Assembly (NCBI GenBank): GCA_003577105.1
Contig: QEUQ01000047.1
Coordinates: 1 to 35,365, forward strand
Direction: 5' to 3'
DNA length: 35,365 nucleotides
From: Acidobacteriota bacterium
Lineage (GTDB): Bacteria > Actinomycetota > Acidimicrobiia > ATN3
The notes below the pieces were generated by a model. The model worked only from the letters and a program-made list of their open reading frames with translations. It ran no database searches and was not told where the DNA came from. The translations under genes were made by a program, and so were the position numbers. Shown here piece by piece: positions 8,001-15,547 of the stretch. Each line of letters begins with the position of its first letter. Positions within the stretch are counted from its first letter, which is position 1.

Positions 8001-9425
8001 GTCGGAGATGTCATCTACCCCGTAGAAGAGGGCCTGCTCCTCTAGAAACGATCCCGTTCCGGCCGAACATGCCTTGTTCATGTCGCTCTCGACGATCTTG
8101 CCGCCAAGGACCTGGATGAACTTGGCGTCCTGACCGCCGATTTCGACAATTGAGAGACTCTCGCCGCCGCGGTCGTCGCAGCGGATTGCCGCGGTTGCGT
8201 GGGCGACGATCTCGTTGAGAGTGAGTACTCGGTCGGCAAACTCGGGGTAAGCAGCCCGCAAGACCGTTGCCGCGGCCTCGCGCCCCGAACCGGTCAAGGC
8301 AATTGCCCTCACATCCGGCGTTATCTCGTCGAGGAGGGATGCGATTAGCCGCTGGGCGGCATCAACTGGATTGCCCCTTGTGCGGTCATAGAGATCGAGC
8401 ACTGCCTCACCGGTCTCGAGATCGGTCAGGACGATCTTGCTCCCGGTCGAGCCAAGGTCGATGCCGAGCACTGACGGCTTCTCCGCGGCGCCCTCAGAGA
8501 CCGGCTTCGCCTCTAGGCGAGTCACGTTCACCCGGCTACCAGAGGACGGGTCAAGCGTGACGAATCGGGTGCGCATCTCCTTGATGAGCCCGGCAGTCTC
8601 GGTCGGCAGAGAATCCAGGCGCTGGCCGCGAGCCTGCTCGCCGGCGAGCGACGCGGCGCCGAGGGCCTCTGCAAATAGCGCGAGTTGCGGTACGACGACT
8701 TCTTGACCAGCGTGCTCCCCGAGCGCATCGACAATCGTTTGAATTCGCGAACAACCGCCGACTGCCACGACCGGACCGTCGACCTGCGCCCTCGCGAGGA
8801 GTGCTGCGACGTACTTGGCAATCGAACCGAAATATCCCTTGAACAGCGCCGGGGCGGGCTTGCCCTGATTGCCAAAATGGGTCATCTCGCTCTTGGCAAA
8901 GACCGAGCAGCGAGCGGTGATCGGGATCGAGTCGCCACTGGCCTGAGCGGCTGCGTCAGCCTCCTCGATTGACATGCCGAAACGCCCCGCTATTCGCACC
9001 ATCGTCTCGCCCGTGCCCGAAGAACACTTGTCGTTCTCTACGAACTGGACGTCACCGTGCTGATTCCTTGCCAGCGCTCCATAGCCGCGGGCTCCGATGC
9101 TGACGACATTTACCGCCCCATCGATTTCCGGGATGTGGTCAATCGCGGCCGCGAGGCAAGCATCTTCAGGCAGCCCCGTCATGACCGGAGCGTTTAGCCG
9201 GTCCGAGTAGACGCCCGTGGCGCCTAGTGCCCCACAGGTGTGAACCTCGTTGCGCCGGTACCAGTCCTCAAATGCCTCGACCGGCCTTCCGTCATGTTCG
9301 ATCTCTTCGGTTGACTCGATCTCAAGCTCGCCGTCAGAAGTGACTGAAGCAATCACGAACTTCGCGGCGGACTTGCCTAGGTCACATCCACCTACTCGAA
9401 CTGACTTGCTCGCTTTGGCCGTCAT
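5085..9425 (-). CDS. Giant acyl-CoA dehydratase activase-related ATPase (two BadF/BcrA/HgdC domains plus DUF2229-type region)
   Basis: The protein has 1446 residues from the ATG at 9425, which has GAGAGG upstream. An ATG at 9548 lies inside the operator palindromes and is rejected. The N-terminal half holds two ASKHA-fold ATPase domains of the 2-hydroxyacyl-CoA dehydratase activator family. The phosphate loops are CDLGKSAAK near residue 15 and IDLGSTGSK near 320. Each domain keeps the two cysteines that in dimeric activators bind the bridging [4Fe-4S] cluster: about Cys133 (NDKCSSGTG) with Cys172 (ARCSVF), and about Cys452 (KACSAGTG) with Cys492 (QMCTVF). From about residue 690 follows a cysteine-rich DUF2229/dehydratase-like region with motifs such as SSFGCGPNSF, CSGKECLPYQ and GACRNCMF. 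Known activators use ATP to push an electron into a dehydratase. The role of these giant fusions is undefined, and no separate dehydratase subunits lie nearby. The gene is divergent from a TetR gene. Confidence 0.88.
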   Translation of the reverse strand: MTAKASKSVRVGGCDLGKSAAKFVIASVTSDGELEIESTEEIEHDGRPVEAFEDWYRRNEVHTCGALGATGVYSDRLNAPVMTGLPEDACLAAAIDHIPEIDGAVNVVSIGARGYGALARNQHGDVQFVENDKCSSGTGETMVRIAGRFGMSIEEADAAAQASGDSIPITARCSVFAKSEMTHFGNQGKPAPALFKGYFGSIAKYVAALLARAQVDGPVVAVGGCSRIQTIVDALGEHAGQEVVVPQLALFAEALGAASLAGEQARGQRLDSLPTETAGLIKEMRTRFVTLDPSSGSRVNVTRLEAKPVSEGAAEKPSVLGIDLGSTGSKIVLTDLETGEAVLDLYDRTRGNPVDAAQRLIASLLDEITPDVRAIALTGSGREAAATVLRAAYPEFADRVLTLNEIVAHATAAIRCDDRGGESLSIVEIGGQDAKFIQVLGGKIVESDMNKACSAGTGSFLEEQALFYGVDDISDFTKLAMTAQHPPDLGQMCTVFVAEAAAEARNEGYEIADLFSGFEHSVIHNYINRVMGQRAFGQRIFFQGKPATAESLAWTLASITGREVFVPPNPGAMGAWGIGLCAIEELGSDRLSEETAFELSQALSAEVVERSEFQCKDKRCATLCSIERTKVSVRGDEQTVLSGGSCPRYEVASAAKNKLPIEAPSPFDEREALLEEIIAEFAGGQAPADQDRPELGIPAIGACVGWLPWLATFTYYLGFKPVILQPDAKTLSRGEERCYSYDACAPVKVGHGALDSDVDKVFFPKVLSVNDRDDCAGKTCAMEQALPEMIREALHARGREIEIVSPLLSLEDEINTLKVRDELFEVARRLGSKRTRLHHIAEARRKAKEAQRAYEGGLAEIGERALDWGRDNDVPVVPVCGPLHVIHDPAVNAGIPRLLRENGALPLPMECYPIDNETVPDLERVPWGDALRALRVGVASRMRGDAYPLLLSSFGCGPNSFVEQLFAAVLEGHPHTTLESDGHGGTAGYTTRVQAFLYAVSRHDGEPSEVPPERLKIFNELPNPPAIKDRDDSSKEYVIFSFADWFSPMIAASYRSQGVNAVASGPNNSDSLHYGRSDCSGKECLPYQLMWGSFRRKIEEGKANGNGVKDSVFVQVTGEGACRNCMFSIKDQLSLERLGVSDNVVMRDLQMETSFGIPFAHRLMTSLTAWDILFSLVSYHRTLENEPGEVDALYTGFCEELERITEKRGDDNFIGGVAGVLDNSREVMALLDRASEAFAEIGRRAEGRDDLRTVLLSGDIYLRLDEFAGDNIIRRLNERGVLVAVEPALTFSSYMAYEQVRELTRIPQGGKAGGMVSDAITFLRATLYKRVRKNHPWMPTGDTAPIAGESLQVLERYPVGEAPITIGSVMLHWKEGMCDGAVLVSPWGCGPALVAESMLKHQREIPILFIYGDGSPIDERRLNGFVFKLKRSEARVDRSALAGAKI

Positions 9426-9502
9426 CGAACACCTCTCGGTTGAACGCTTCGTTCTCAGCTGGCACGAATTCTCGCTACCGGCGATTCCACCCCGTGCCGC
9501 CA

Positions 9503-9546
9503 AAGTGTAATACACTTCGGACATCTCGTCGGACAGTGTGTCCGAC
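9503..9546. promoter_or_regulatory. Palindromic operator region between TetR and activase genes
   Basis: Two perfect inverted repeats lie in the 162-base divergent intergenic region. AAGTGTA-A-TACACTT spans 9503-9517. GTCGGACA-GTG-TGTCCGAC spans 9528-9546. A further TCGGACA half-site at 9517-9523 is in direct orientation, 12 bases from the one at 9529-9535. Binding by the adjacent TetR protein, controlling itself and the activase gene, is the natural inference. I could not assign convincing -35/-10 boxes. Confidence 0.6.
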
Positions 9547-9587
9547 AATCGCTCGCAGAACTATATGCGCGAAAGGCAGTTTGCACA

Positions 9588-10220
9588 ATGCCCTCGGTCA
9601 CACGTCGGGTTCGACCGCTCGCAGATCGTCGCGCGGTTGAGAGTCGCGTGCTCAACGCCACCACCGGCCTTCTCGACGGTGGCGCTTCGTACACCGAGCT
9701 GTCAGTGGGCGCAATTGCCGATGCATCAGGCATCGCGCGCTCCACCTTTTATGTGCATTTCGCTGACAAGACCGCTTTGCTCACACGCCTTGTGGCAGAG
9801 GCGGTCGGCGACTTGTTTGCAATTACCGGCGAATGGTTCGGTGACGACGATGACGACGGCCCGGCAGTACTCGCGAAAGTGCTTCGTCGCTTCGTCGCCG
9901 GCGCGCGTGCTCGCCGGCAGATACTCGCCGCAGTGATTGAAACAATGGCCTACGACGCAGAAGTCGAGGCGCTCTGGGTCAGCCAGGTGGATGTGCTAGC
10001 AGAGCACATCCACTCCAGAATCGCCGCAGCGAAGGAAGCTGGATATGTCGCTCAAGACGTTGACGTCGATCTCCTAACATCGATTGCCGCGTGGACGGTC
10101 GAGCGAAATGTCGTTCGCCAAGTGTTGGCCGGCGATCCGCGGACGGACCCGGAATTTGCTGATGCGCTGGCGCGGGCCCTATGGCTGATGATTTTCGGCG
10201 ATGCGCCTACGCCTGCCTAG
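9588..10220 (+). CDS. TetR/AcrR family transcriptional regulator
   Basis: This 210-residue protein has the TetR layout: an N-terminal DNA-binding domain of about 65 residues and a variable helical ligand domain. The helix-turn-helix is seen in SVGAIADASGIARSTFYVHF at about residues 40-60, followed by DKTALL. The ligand domain has an acidic DDDDD stretch near residue 85 and no recognisable pocket motif. Regulators of this form usually repress and sense small hydrophobic ligands, and acyl-CoA would fit the activase neighbour, but this is inference. The start at 9588 lies 41 bases after the palindrome at 9528-9546, as expected for autoregulation. It converges with the YdeI-family gene across a G-run repeat. 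Confidence 0.9.
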   Translation: MPSVTRRVRPLADRRAVESRVLNATTGLLDGGASYTELSVGAIADASGIARSTFYVHFADKTALLTRLVAEAVGDLFAITGEWFGDDDDDGPAVLAKVLRRFVAGARARRQILAAVIETMAYDAEVEALWVSQVDVLAEHIHSRIAAAKEAGYVAQDVDVDLLTSIAAWTVERNVVRQVLAGDPRTDPEFADALARALWLMIFGDAPTPA

Positions 10221-10225
10221 TCTCG

Positions 10226-10310
10226 GCCCCACGTTTCGCGCCCCACGGTTCCGCGCCCCACTGTCCCACGGTCCCACGCTCCCTCAGCCCCTTAGTCCCT
10301 CAATCCCTTG
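10226..10310. repeat. Imperfect 8-base repeat array with regular G-runs on the minus strand
   Basis: After two GCCCCACG units with spacers (10226-10254), seven consecutive 8-base units run from 10255 to 10310, for example GCCCCACT, GTCCCACG, GTCCCACG, CTCCCTCA and GTCCCTCA. On the minus strand this gives GGG or GGGG runs separated by four or five bases, meeting the G3+N1-7 rule for G-quadruplexes at least once and probably twice. The array fills the gap after the TetR stop and runs into the last codons of the YdeI-family gene, where it encodes KGLRD. Confidence 0.65.
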
Positions 10311-10879
10311 CCGTCGAGAATGCGCTGCTCACACTTTGCAATGCGCGAAATTCGGGTCTTGGACTGTTTCGGCTGAGCGAAGTGGAGCAAGTATTCCCTC
10401 TGACGCCCAGGTGTCAGCTTCTCAAAGGACTTCTTGAGCTCAGGAGATTCCTTGAATCTCGTCTCGAGTTCATCGGGGCGCTTGTGTTCTGAAATGGTCT
10501 TGAACTTCACCTTGAGACCGGCGCGCTCTACCTCAATCGCATCGGCTAGGTAGGCGGCAATATCTGACTTCCGCGCCTCAATTTCGTCGACACTTGTGAA
10601 ACGCATCTGCCTCGCGGACTGCGAATTCTCCCCCGCTGCGACAAGTAGCGCTGAGGAATCGCTAATCAATACACCTTTGAAAAACATGAGAGCTACGTAT
10701 TCTTTGAAACCACCGAGGATGACCACATTTGCACCATCGAATGTGTAGCAGGGCTGGCGCCACTTGAGCTCTTCTACCAGGCCGCTTTCGAGAACCAGAC
10801 TCCTCAATTTCACAAGTTCCGGCTGCCAGCGCTTTGCGCGAGAAATGAACTCGTCCACCCGCGAATCAGTCTTTGCCAC
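10292..10879 (-). CDS. YdeI/OmdA family protein (DUF1801-like)
   Basis: This 195-residue protein resembles the YdeI family. The N-terminal half carries the DUF1801-type pattern with VEELKWRQPCYTFDGANVVI and FKEYVALMFFKGVLI at residues 35-73. The C-terminal part has PDELETRFKESPELKKSFEKLTPGRQREYLLHF-type sequence, where YdeI proteins have a conserved EL..AL...P.....F..L.P..R.....I pattern ending with an Arg/Lys-rich segment. The molecular function is not established for the family; stress or peptide-resistance links are known for a few members. The start is a GTG at 10879 with GGGAAGG upstream. The last codons are built from the 8-base repeat array, which may have reset the stop. Confidence 0.82.
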   Translation of the reverse strand: MAKTDSRVDEFISRAKRWQPELVKLRSLVLESGLVEELKWRQPCYTFDGANVVILGGFKEYVALMFFKGVLISDSSALLVAAGENSQSARQMRFTSVDEIEARKSDIAAYLADAIEVERAGLKVKFKTISEHKRPDELETRFKESPELKKSFEKLTPGRQREYLLHFAQPKQSKTRISRIAKCEQRILDGKGLRD

Positions 10880-10979
10880 CGAGATCCTTCCCTGTGCCTG
10901 CGGCCCTTGCCATCACAAGATCGAGCATCAAGCATAGAGGCCCCGTGCACAGTTCACGGCTGCTGAAAGCAAAACTCTC

Positions 10980-11008
10980 TTGACAACGACGCCATACTAG
11001 GCAACACT
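10980..11008 (+). promoter_or_regulatory. Promoter of the ilv leader transcript
   Basis: A consensus TTGACA at 10980-10985 is followed after 17 bases by AACACT at 11003-11008. The -10 match is partial. The predicted start near 11015 would place the leader peptide, its hairpin and the terminator in the 5' untranslated region of ilvB. Confidence 0.5.
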
Positions 11009-11036
11009 AAAAGTTCTGTACACGCAGGAGATTCGA

Positions 11037-11069
11037 GTGCCCAAGACAGATCTCGTAGTAGTTACTTAG
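11037..11069 (+). CDS. ilv leader peptide with Leu-Val-Val-Val control codons
   Basis: A ten-codon frame GTG..TAG encodes MPKTDLVVVT. It is preceded by CAGGAG at 11025-11030 with six bases of spacing. The four consecutive codons for Leu, Val, Val and Val, the products of the pathway that ilvBN opens, are the mark of an attenuation leader. The stop codon abuts the first strong hairpin. Ribosome stalling at CTC-GTA-GTA-GTT when charged tRNA is scarce would disturb that hairpin and change readthrough of the terminator at 11107. This is a prediction from sequence, made by analogy with known ilv leaders. Confidence 0.75.
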   Translation: MPKTDLVVVT

Positions 11070-11100
11070 CGCATCACCGCCGACGCGGTGGCTGATGCGC
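11069..11100 (+). promoter_or_regulatory. Leader hairpin of the ilv attenuator
   Basis: GCGCATCA (11069-11076) pairs with TGATGCGC (11093-11100), and an inner CCGC/GCGG stem extends it. The stem begins at the last base of the leader-peptide stop codon, so a ribosome stalled on the Val codons would cover its 5' side. The alternative antiterminator pairing was not resolved by eye. Confidence 0.6.
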
Positions 11101-11106
11101 ACACGA

Positions 11107-11131
11107 CCCTTCGCAAGGCGAGGGGTTTTTT
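11107..11131 (+). terminator. Rho-independent attenuator terminator before ilvB
   Basis: CCCTTCGC (11107-11114) pairs with GCGAGGGG (11118-11125) through eight pairs including one G-T, with a three-base loop, followed by six T (11126-11131). It lies 55 bases upstream of the ilvB start and downstream of the leader peptide, the position expected of an attenuator. Confidence 0.8.
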
Positions 11132-11185
11132 GTTGGGCGAAAACGAGTTGTTGGACGAAGACGACCGAGCGAGTAAGGAAGAAAA

Positions 11186-12940
11186 ATGAAGCTCACCGGA
11201 GCACAGGCACTAATCAAGTCCCTCGAAGAGGTCGGCGTCGAGGTCATCTTCGGGTTGCCGGGCGGGGCAATCCTGCCTGTCTATGATCCGATCCTCGAAT
11301 CGCACATTCGTCACATTCTTGTGCGGCATGAGCAGGGCGCCGGGCATGCGGCCGAGGGATACGCGTATGCAACCGGCAGGCCGGGAGTTGCGATGGTCAC
11401 CAGCGGGCCGGGAGCCACAAACATCGTCACGCCCGTCGCCGACGCCTACATGGATTCTGTTCCAATGGTCGTAATCACTGGGCAGGTCGGGACTCCGGTG
11501 ATCGGCACGGATGCATTTCAGGAAGCAGACGTGACGGGCATCACGATGCCCATCACCAAGCACAACTACCTCCTAACCGACCCCGAGGAGATACCGGAGG
11601 CGGTTGCCGAGGCGTTTCACATTGCGTCAACCGGGCGCCCCGGGCCGGTCCTGATTGACCTGCCCAAAGATGTCTCACAGGCCGAAACGAAGTGGTACTG
11701 GCCTGACGCGCTTGACCTGCCTGGCTACAACCCGACCACCAAGGGGCATAGCCGGCAGATCAAGGCCGCTGCCAAATTGATACTCGAATCAAAGAAGCCG
11801 GTGATCTATGCGGGCGGTGGGGTCATAAAGGGCCGCGCCGCAGATGAACTGCGAAGCTTCGCCGAGCTGACCGGTGCGCCCGTAGTCACCACGTTGATGG
11901 CACGGGGCGCGATTCCTGATGACCATGAGCTGTGCCTCGGCATGCCCGGCATGCACGGCAACTACACCGCTATCACAGCCATGCAGCGCTCCGACCTTCT
12001 CATCACCCTCGGAGCGCGCTTCGATGACCGCGTCACCGGGCGAGTCGACGGCTTCGCGCCTGAAGCCAAGATCATCCACGCGGACATTGATCCGGCGGAG
12101 CTGAGCAAGATCCGGCGCGCGGATGTACCAATCGTCGGTGACCTCACAAATGTGATTTCAGCTCTTTCCAGGGCGGTCCAATCCGAACGCGAGAAGAAGC
12201 CCAGTCCTGACTTGGGCCCCTGGTGGGCACAGCTGCGCGAGTGGCAGAAGAAGTACCCGCTGGCCTATGAAGGTCCCAATGGTGACGGCCTCAAGCCGCA
12301 GTTCGTCGTTGAGAAGCTCCACGAGGTGACCGGCGGTGATGCGATCCTCGTCTCCGGCGTTGGCCAGCACCAAATGTGGGCAAGCCAGTTCTGGCGCTTC
12401 AACTCGCCTTATTCATGGATCAACTCGGGCGGTTTGGGAACTATGGGCTTCGCGATCCCGGCAGCGATCGGAGCGAAGGTTGGCCGGCCCGATGAAACCG
12501 TTTGGGCGATTGATGGCGACGGCTGCTTCCAGATGACGGGGCAGGAGTTGATCACGGCTTCTATTTCACGGATCCCGGTCAAGATCGCGATTCTCAATAA
12601 CGCCTACCTTGGCATGGTCCGTCAGTGGCAAGAGCTCTTCTACGACGAGCGATATTCCGAAGTTGCACTTGGCAAGGACATCCCTGACTACGTCGGATGG
12701 GCTGAGTCAATGGGATGCGCAGCATTCCGAGTCGACGACGTAGATGACGTAATCCCGACGATTGAAAAGGCGCAAGCGATTGACGACCAACCGGTTGTCG
12801 TCGACTTCCGGACCGACTGGACCGAACACGTCTATCCAATGATCCCGGCTGGCGCCTCCAATGACGAGGTGATCCTCTCAAAGGCTGAGGACCCGGATGC
12901 AACTGAGGACCACGTCCCGGCGGAAGGAGACACGCGTTGA
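11186..12940 (+). CDS. ilvB: Acetolactate synthase large (catalytic) subunit
   Basis: The enzyme joins two pyruvates to 2-acetolactate, or pyruvate and 2-oxobutyrate to 2-aceto-2-hydroxybutyrate, the first common step of branched-chain amino acid synthesis. The 584 residues have the full three-domain layout of ThDP enzymes. The ThDP-activating glutamate is Glu49 ([14 protein letters not shown]), the N-terminal motif is [13 protein letters not shown], and the cofactor-binding signature [15 protein letters not shown], ending in AILNN, lies near residues 443-472. The start ATG follows GTAAGGAAG. The gene sits behind the leader-peptide attenuator and its stop overlaps the TTG start of ilvN. Unusually, ilvC does not follow. 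Confidence 0.97.
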   Translation: MKLTGAQALIKSLEEVGVEVIFGLPGGAILPVYDPILESHIRHILVRHEQGAGHAAEGYAYATGRPGVAMVTSGPGATNIVTPVADAYMDSVPMVVITGQVGTPVIGTDAFQEADVTGITMPITKHNYLLTDPEEIPEAVAEAFHIASTGRPGPVLIDLPKDVSQAETKWYWPDALDLPGYNPTTKGHSRQIKAAAKLILESKKPVIYAGGGVIKGRAADELRSFAELTGAPVVTTLMARGAIPDDHELCLGMPGMHGNYTAITAMQRSDLLITLGARFDDRVTGRVDGFAPEAKIIHADIDPAELSKIRRADVPIVGDLTNVISALSRAVQSEREKKPSPDLGPWWAQLREWQKKYPLAYEGPNGDGLKPQFVVEKLHEVTGGDAILVSGVGQHQMWASQFWRFNSPYSWINSGGLGTMGFAIPAAIGAKVGRPDETVWAIDGDGCFQMTGQELITASISRIPVKIAILNNAYLGMVRQWQELFYDERYSEVALGKDIPDYVGWAESMGCAAFRVDDVDDVIPTIEKAQAIDDQPVVVDFRTDWTEHVYPMIPAGASNDEVILSKAEDPDATEDHVPAEGDTR

Positions 12941-13488
12941 GTTCGCTTGAGATCGCCACACAAAACGAGACCAGGATCCTTTCGGTCCTCGTCGAGAATA
13001 AGCCAAGGGTACTTGCCCGCGTCTCCGGGCTCTTCGCGAGGAGAGGCTTCAATATTCACTCGCTCGCGGTCGCGCCAACTGACGACCCCGAGCGAAGTCG
13101 CATGACAATCGTCGTTGCCGGCGATGACGCGACCGTGGAGCAGATGACAAAGCAGCTGAACAAGCTGATCAACGTCATCAAGATCACTGATCTAGATCCA
13201 GAGGTCTCGGTTCAGCGCGAACTCATGCTCGTACAGGTTAAGGCCGACCCGTCGGTTCGCGCCCAAATCATCGAGATTGCAGGAGTCTTCCGAGCCCAGG
13301 TCATAGATGTTGGTACGGAGACGTTGATCGTCGAGTGTACGGGTACACCCGAGAAACTTCACGGCCTCGAGGACCTGCTGCGCCCTTATGGCGTGGTAGA
13401 ACTTGTCCGGACCGGAAGGATCGCCATCGCCCGCGGCACTAAAGCACCCAAGCTCAAGGCGGTGAAGAACAAGCCAGCAGCTGGATAG
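12937..13488 (+). CDS. ilvN: Acetolactate synthase regulatory (small) subunit
   Basis: This protein binds IlvB, raises its activity and confers valine feedback inhibition. It starts with a TTG at 12937 that overlaps the ilvB stop (TTGA), with AAGGAGA six bases upstream, so translation is coupled. Residues 12-85 form the first ACT domain, with [20 protein letters not shown] and [15 protein letters not shown], which hold the usual valine site. The C-terminal ALS_ss_C region follows, with [20 protein letters not shown]. At 183 residues it is slightly longer than most because of a basic tail of about 20 residues. Confidence 0.96.
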   Translation: MSSLEIATQNETRILSVLVENKPRVLARVSGLFARRGFNIHSLAVAPTDDPERSRMTIVVAGDDATVEQMTKQLNKLINVIKITDLDPEVSVQRELMLVQVKADPSVRAQIIEIAGVFRAQVIDVGTETLIVECTGTPEKLHGLEDLLRPYGVVELVRTGRIAIARGTKAPKLKAVKNKPAAG

Positions 13489-13502
13489 GGCTCGCCTGAA
13501 AG

Positions 13503-14474
13503 ATGCAATCGAAAACCGAGGAAGCTCGCTCGCTTCTACGCTGTCCGACATGTCGCGCTTCGCTTGACTGGTCGCCTGGGGCTGCCGCATGCACGTCGTG
13601 CTCTGCTCGGTACCCAATCGAATCGGGCGTAGTGCGATTCATCGATGAAACCGATGATTTCTACGAGGGCGCGTACGACCGGCAGATACACTTCTCCGAA
13701 TCCTCGGCGACTGGCGTCACTGGCAAATTAAAGAGCTGGGCTTTCTTCAATTTGGCGCAGTCCGGAGTAATCGGAGAGGTTCGGCGGGTTTTGCCAGACG
13801 GTGGAAGAATTGTCGATCTGGGATGCGCAGGCGGAATCACCTGGTTTGGCGAACGCGGTACTGCCATCGGCGTGGAACTCTCGGTTGCTAGCCTCAAACT
13901 CGCCGCGCAGATCTATGCCGCGACGCTGCAAGCCTATGTCACCGAGCTCCCCATCTGCGATGAATCTGTAGATGTCGTATATAGCAGCTACTTGTGGGAG
14001 CATCTGACTCCGGAGACGAAGAGCAACTTGCTCGCCGAGACAGCGCGGATCCTGAGGCCGGGAGGCTCGACGGTAATCCAGTGCGACACGCTTGGAGACA
14101 ACTTGATTTCCCGCTACGCACGGCACGATCCCGAGAAGTACGAGAAGGGCTTCATTGACAACGATGGGCACATCGGCTTGGAGCCCGGCTCCAAATTGCT
14201 CGATCGGCTGAGAGACGCGGGATTCACAATCAAACGCGTCATGAAACTCAATACAACGGTGTTCCAGTACCCGTCGACCTACGGATGGCTAGACCTTTCC
14301 TACGGAGATGAGGTGAAATGGGTTCGGACACTCGGCAACGCTGCACAATGGATGCTCAATAGCAAGGCCGGCCTGCCAATTGAACTTGCTGTCACGGCCT
14401 TTGATCGCGCGATAAACCCGATTTCGAAGCTTGACGCCGCCACGCGTGTGGTCGTAACGGCCGTGCGCTCCTAG
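13503..14474 (+). CDS. SAM-dependent class I methyltransferase with N-terminal zinc ribbon
   Basis: This 323-residue protein begins with a Trm112-like zinc ribbon, Cys14-x2-Cys17 and Cys30-x2-Cys33, then YPIESGVVRF. A Rossmann methyltransferase core follows, with motif I RIVDLGCAGG near residue 100, an acidic end of strand 2 (GVELSVASL), and VDVVYSSYLWEHL and LRPGG motifs near 160-190. Proteins with this layout often modify sugars, lipids or small metabolites next to glycosyltransferases, which agrees with the GT2 gene six bases downstream, so a surface-glycan role is plausible. It follows ilvN by 14 bases with a weak ribosome site and may be read from the ilv promoter. Confidence 0.85.
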   Translation: MQSKTEEARSLLRCPTCRASLDWSPGAAACTSCSARYPIESGVVRFIDETDDFYEGAYDRQIHFSESSATGVTGKLKSWAFFNLAQSGVIGEVRRVLPDGGRIVDLGCAGGITWFGERGTAIGVELSVASLKLAAQIYAATLQAYVTELPICDESVDVVYSSYLWEHLTPETKSNLLAETARILRPGGSTVIQCDTLGDNLISRYARHDPEKYEKGFIDNDGHIGLEPGSKLLDRLRDAGFTIKRVMKLNTTVFQYPSTYGWLDLSYGDEVKWVRTLGNAAQWMLNSKAGLPIELAVTAFDRAINPISKLDAATRVVVTAVRS

Positions 14475-14479
14475 GCACG

Positions 14480-15535
14480 TTGTCGATCGAGATGGGCGAT
14501 TCCGGCGTCCAACAGGTCGAAGAGGCCGCAAGCACTGTGGAAGAACTCGAGGCCGAACAACTTCCACCAGTCTGGGCCGTAGTTCTCAATTGGCATGATG
14601 CCGATGGAACGACAAGCTGCGTGAATGCCCTCCAAGACTGCGGATATCCGGAGCTAACCGTGCTGATTGTGGACAACGGCTCCACCGATGGCAGCGATAG
14701 CGTCTTGCATTCGACCTTCCCCAACTGCGAATTCCTTCAGACAGGCGAGAACCTCGGTTATGCGGGTGGTAACGCAGCCGGCATGCTCTACGCGATTGAG
14801 AGGGGGGCATTCGCCGTACTTGTGATCAACCCAGACTGCATAGTCGAACACGGATTCCTCGAACCGCTAGTCAAGGAACTTGTTGATCACGCTGAGACAG
14901 GTGCGACCGGTCCGATCCAGCTCAACCTTGAGAACTCAGAACTCATCTGGGCAAATGGGGGCTCTCGCTTCAATCCCTGGTCATCTCGGGTGGCGCCCGA
15001 TGGTCCCAGCGGATCTGACGATCCCCCCCGGGAAGGCCGGTTTTCCGTCGGGTTTATTTGTGGCGCGTGCATCTTGTTGCGAGCAGAAGCCATACGCGAA
15101 GTAGGTCCGTTCGACCCGCGCCTCTTCTTGTTCTCCGAAGAACCCGACTGGTGTATGCGAGCTGCAGAGCACGGATGGGAGACGGTGACCGTGGGCGACG
15201 TTCGAGTGATTCACGAAGGTTCGGTGAGTACTCGCAGCGCCCGGCGAGCGTCGACCTACTACATATGCCGCAATGCCTGCTGGGTCGCTAGAAGGCATGG
15301 ATCTTGGCTGCAATCAACGGTCAACGGCATCAGTGCACTTTCTTGGCGAGCACCGCGCGCCCTGATTTCGAACATCATGCGGCGCACACCCAGAATCGGC
15401 ACGGCCGCGTTTCGCGGATATCTAAGCGGGGTCTTCGGAGACTGTCGTCGAGGAAGCGAACCTGAAGAGGCCGCTGCCGAGCGCGTGTACGAAATAGCGG
15501 AACAGGTATCGGCAAAAGCCCGAGCTATCGCTTGA
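14480..15535 (+). CDS. Family 2 glycosyltransferase (rhamnosyltransferase-like)
   Basis: This 351-residue protein has the GT-A fold pattern of GT2 enzymes that transfer sugars, often rhamnose, in cell-wall or capsule glycans. The sequence shows VVLNWHDADGTTSCVNAL, IVDNGSTDGS (residues 63-72), GENLGYAGGNAAG (89-101) and the metal-binding equivalent VLVINPDC (113-120). The acceptor-side motif GPFDPRLFLFSEEPDWCMRA follows near residue 205. The C-terminal 90 residues are basic and may touch the membrane, but no clear helix is seen. The TTG at 14480 is the longest start; an ATG at 14492 is equally possible, and neither has a good ribosome site. The acceptor cannot be named. Confidence 0.9.
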   Translation: MSIEMGDSGVQQVEEAASTVEELEAEQLPPVWAVVLNWHDADGTTSCVNALQDCGYPELTVLIVDNGSTDGSDSVLHSTFPNCEFLQTGENLGYAGGNAAGMLYAIERGAFAVLVINPDCIVEHGFLEPLVKELVDHAETGATGPIQLNLENSELIWANGGSRFNPWSSRVAPDGPSGSDDPPREGRFSVGFICGACILLRAEAIREVGPFDPRLFLFSEEPDWCMRAAEHGWETVTVGDVRVIHEGSVSTRSARRASTYYICRNACWVARRHGSWLQSTVNGISALSWRAPRALISNIMRRTPRIGTAAFRGYLSGVFGDCRRGSEPEEAAAERVYEIAEQVSAKARAIA

Positions 15536-15547
15536 ATGCCAACTCAT

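Noticed and set aside
9426-9548. ATG start at 9548 for the giant activase
   Set aside because: It lies within and beside the operator palindromes; the ATG at 9425 has a ribosome site and starts just before the first ATPase domain.
11789-12079. Minus-strand open frames inside ilvB
   Set aside because: Shadows of a conserved catalytic gene caused by high third-base GC.
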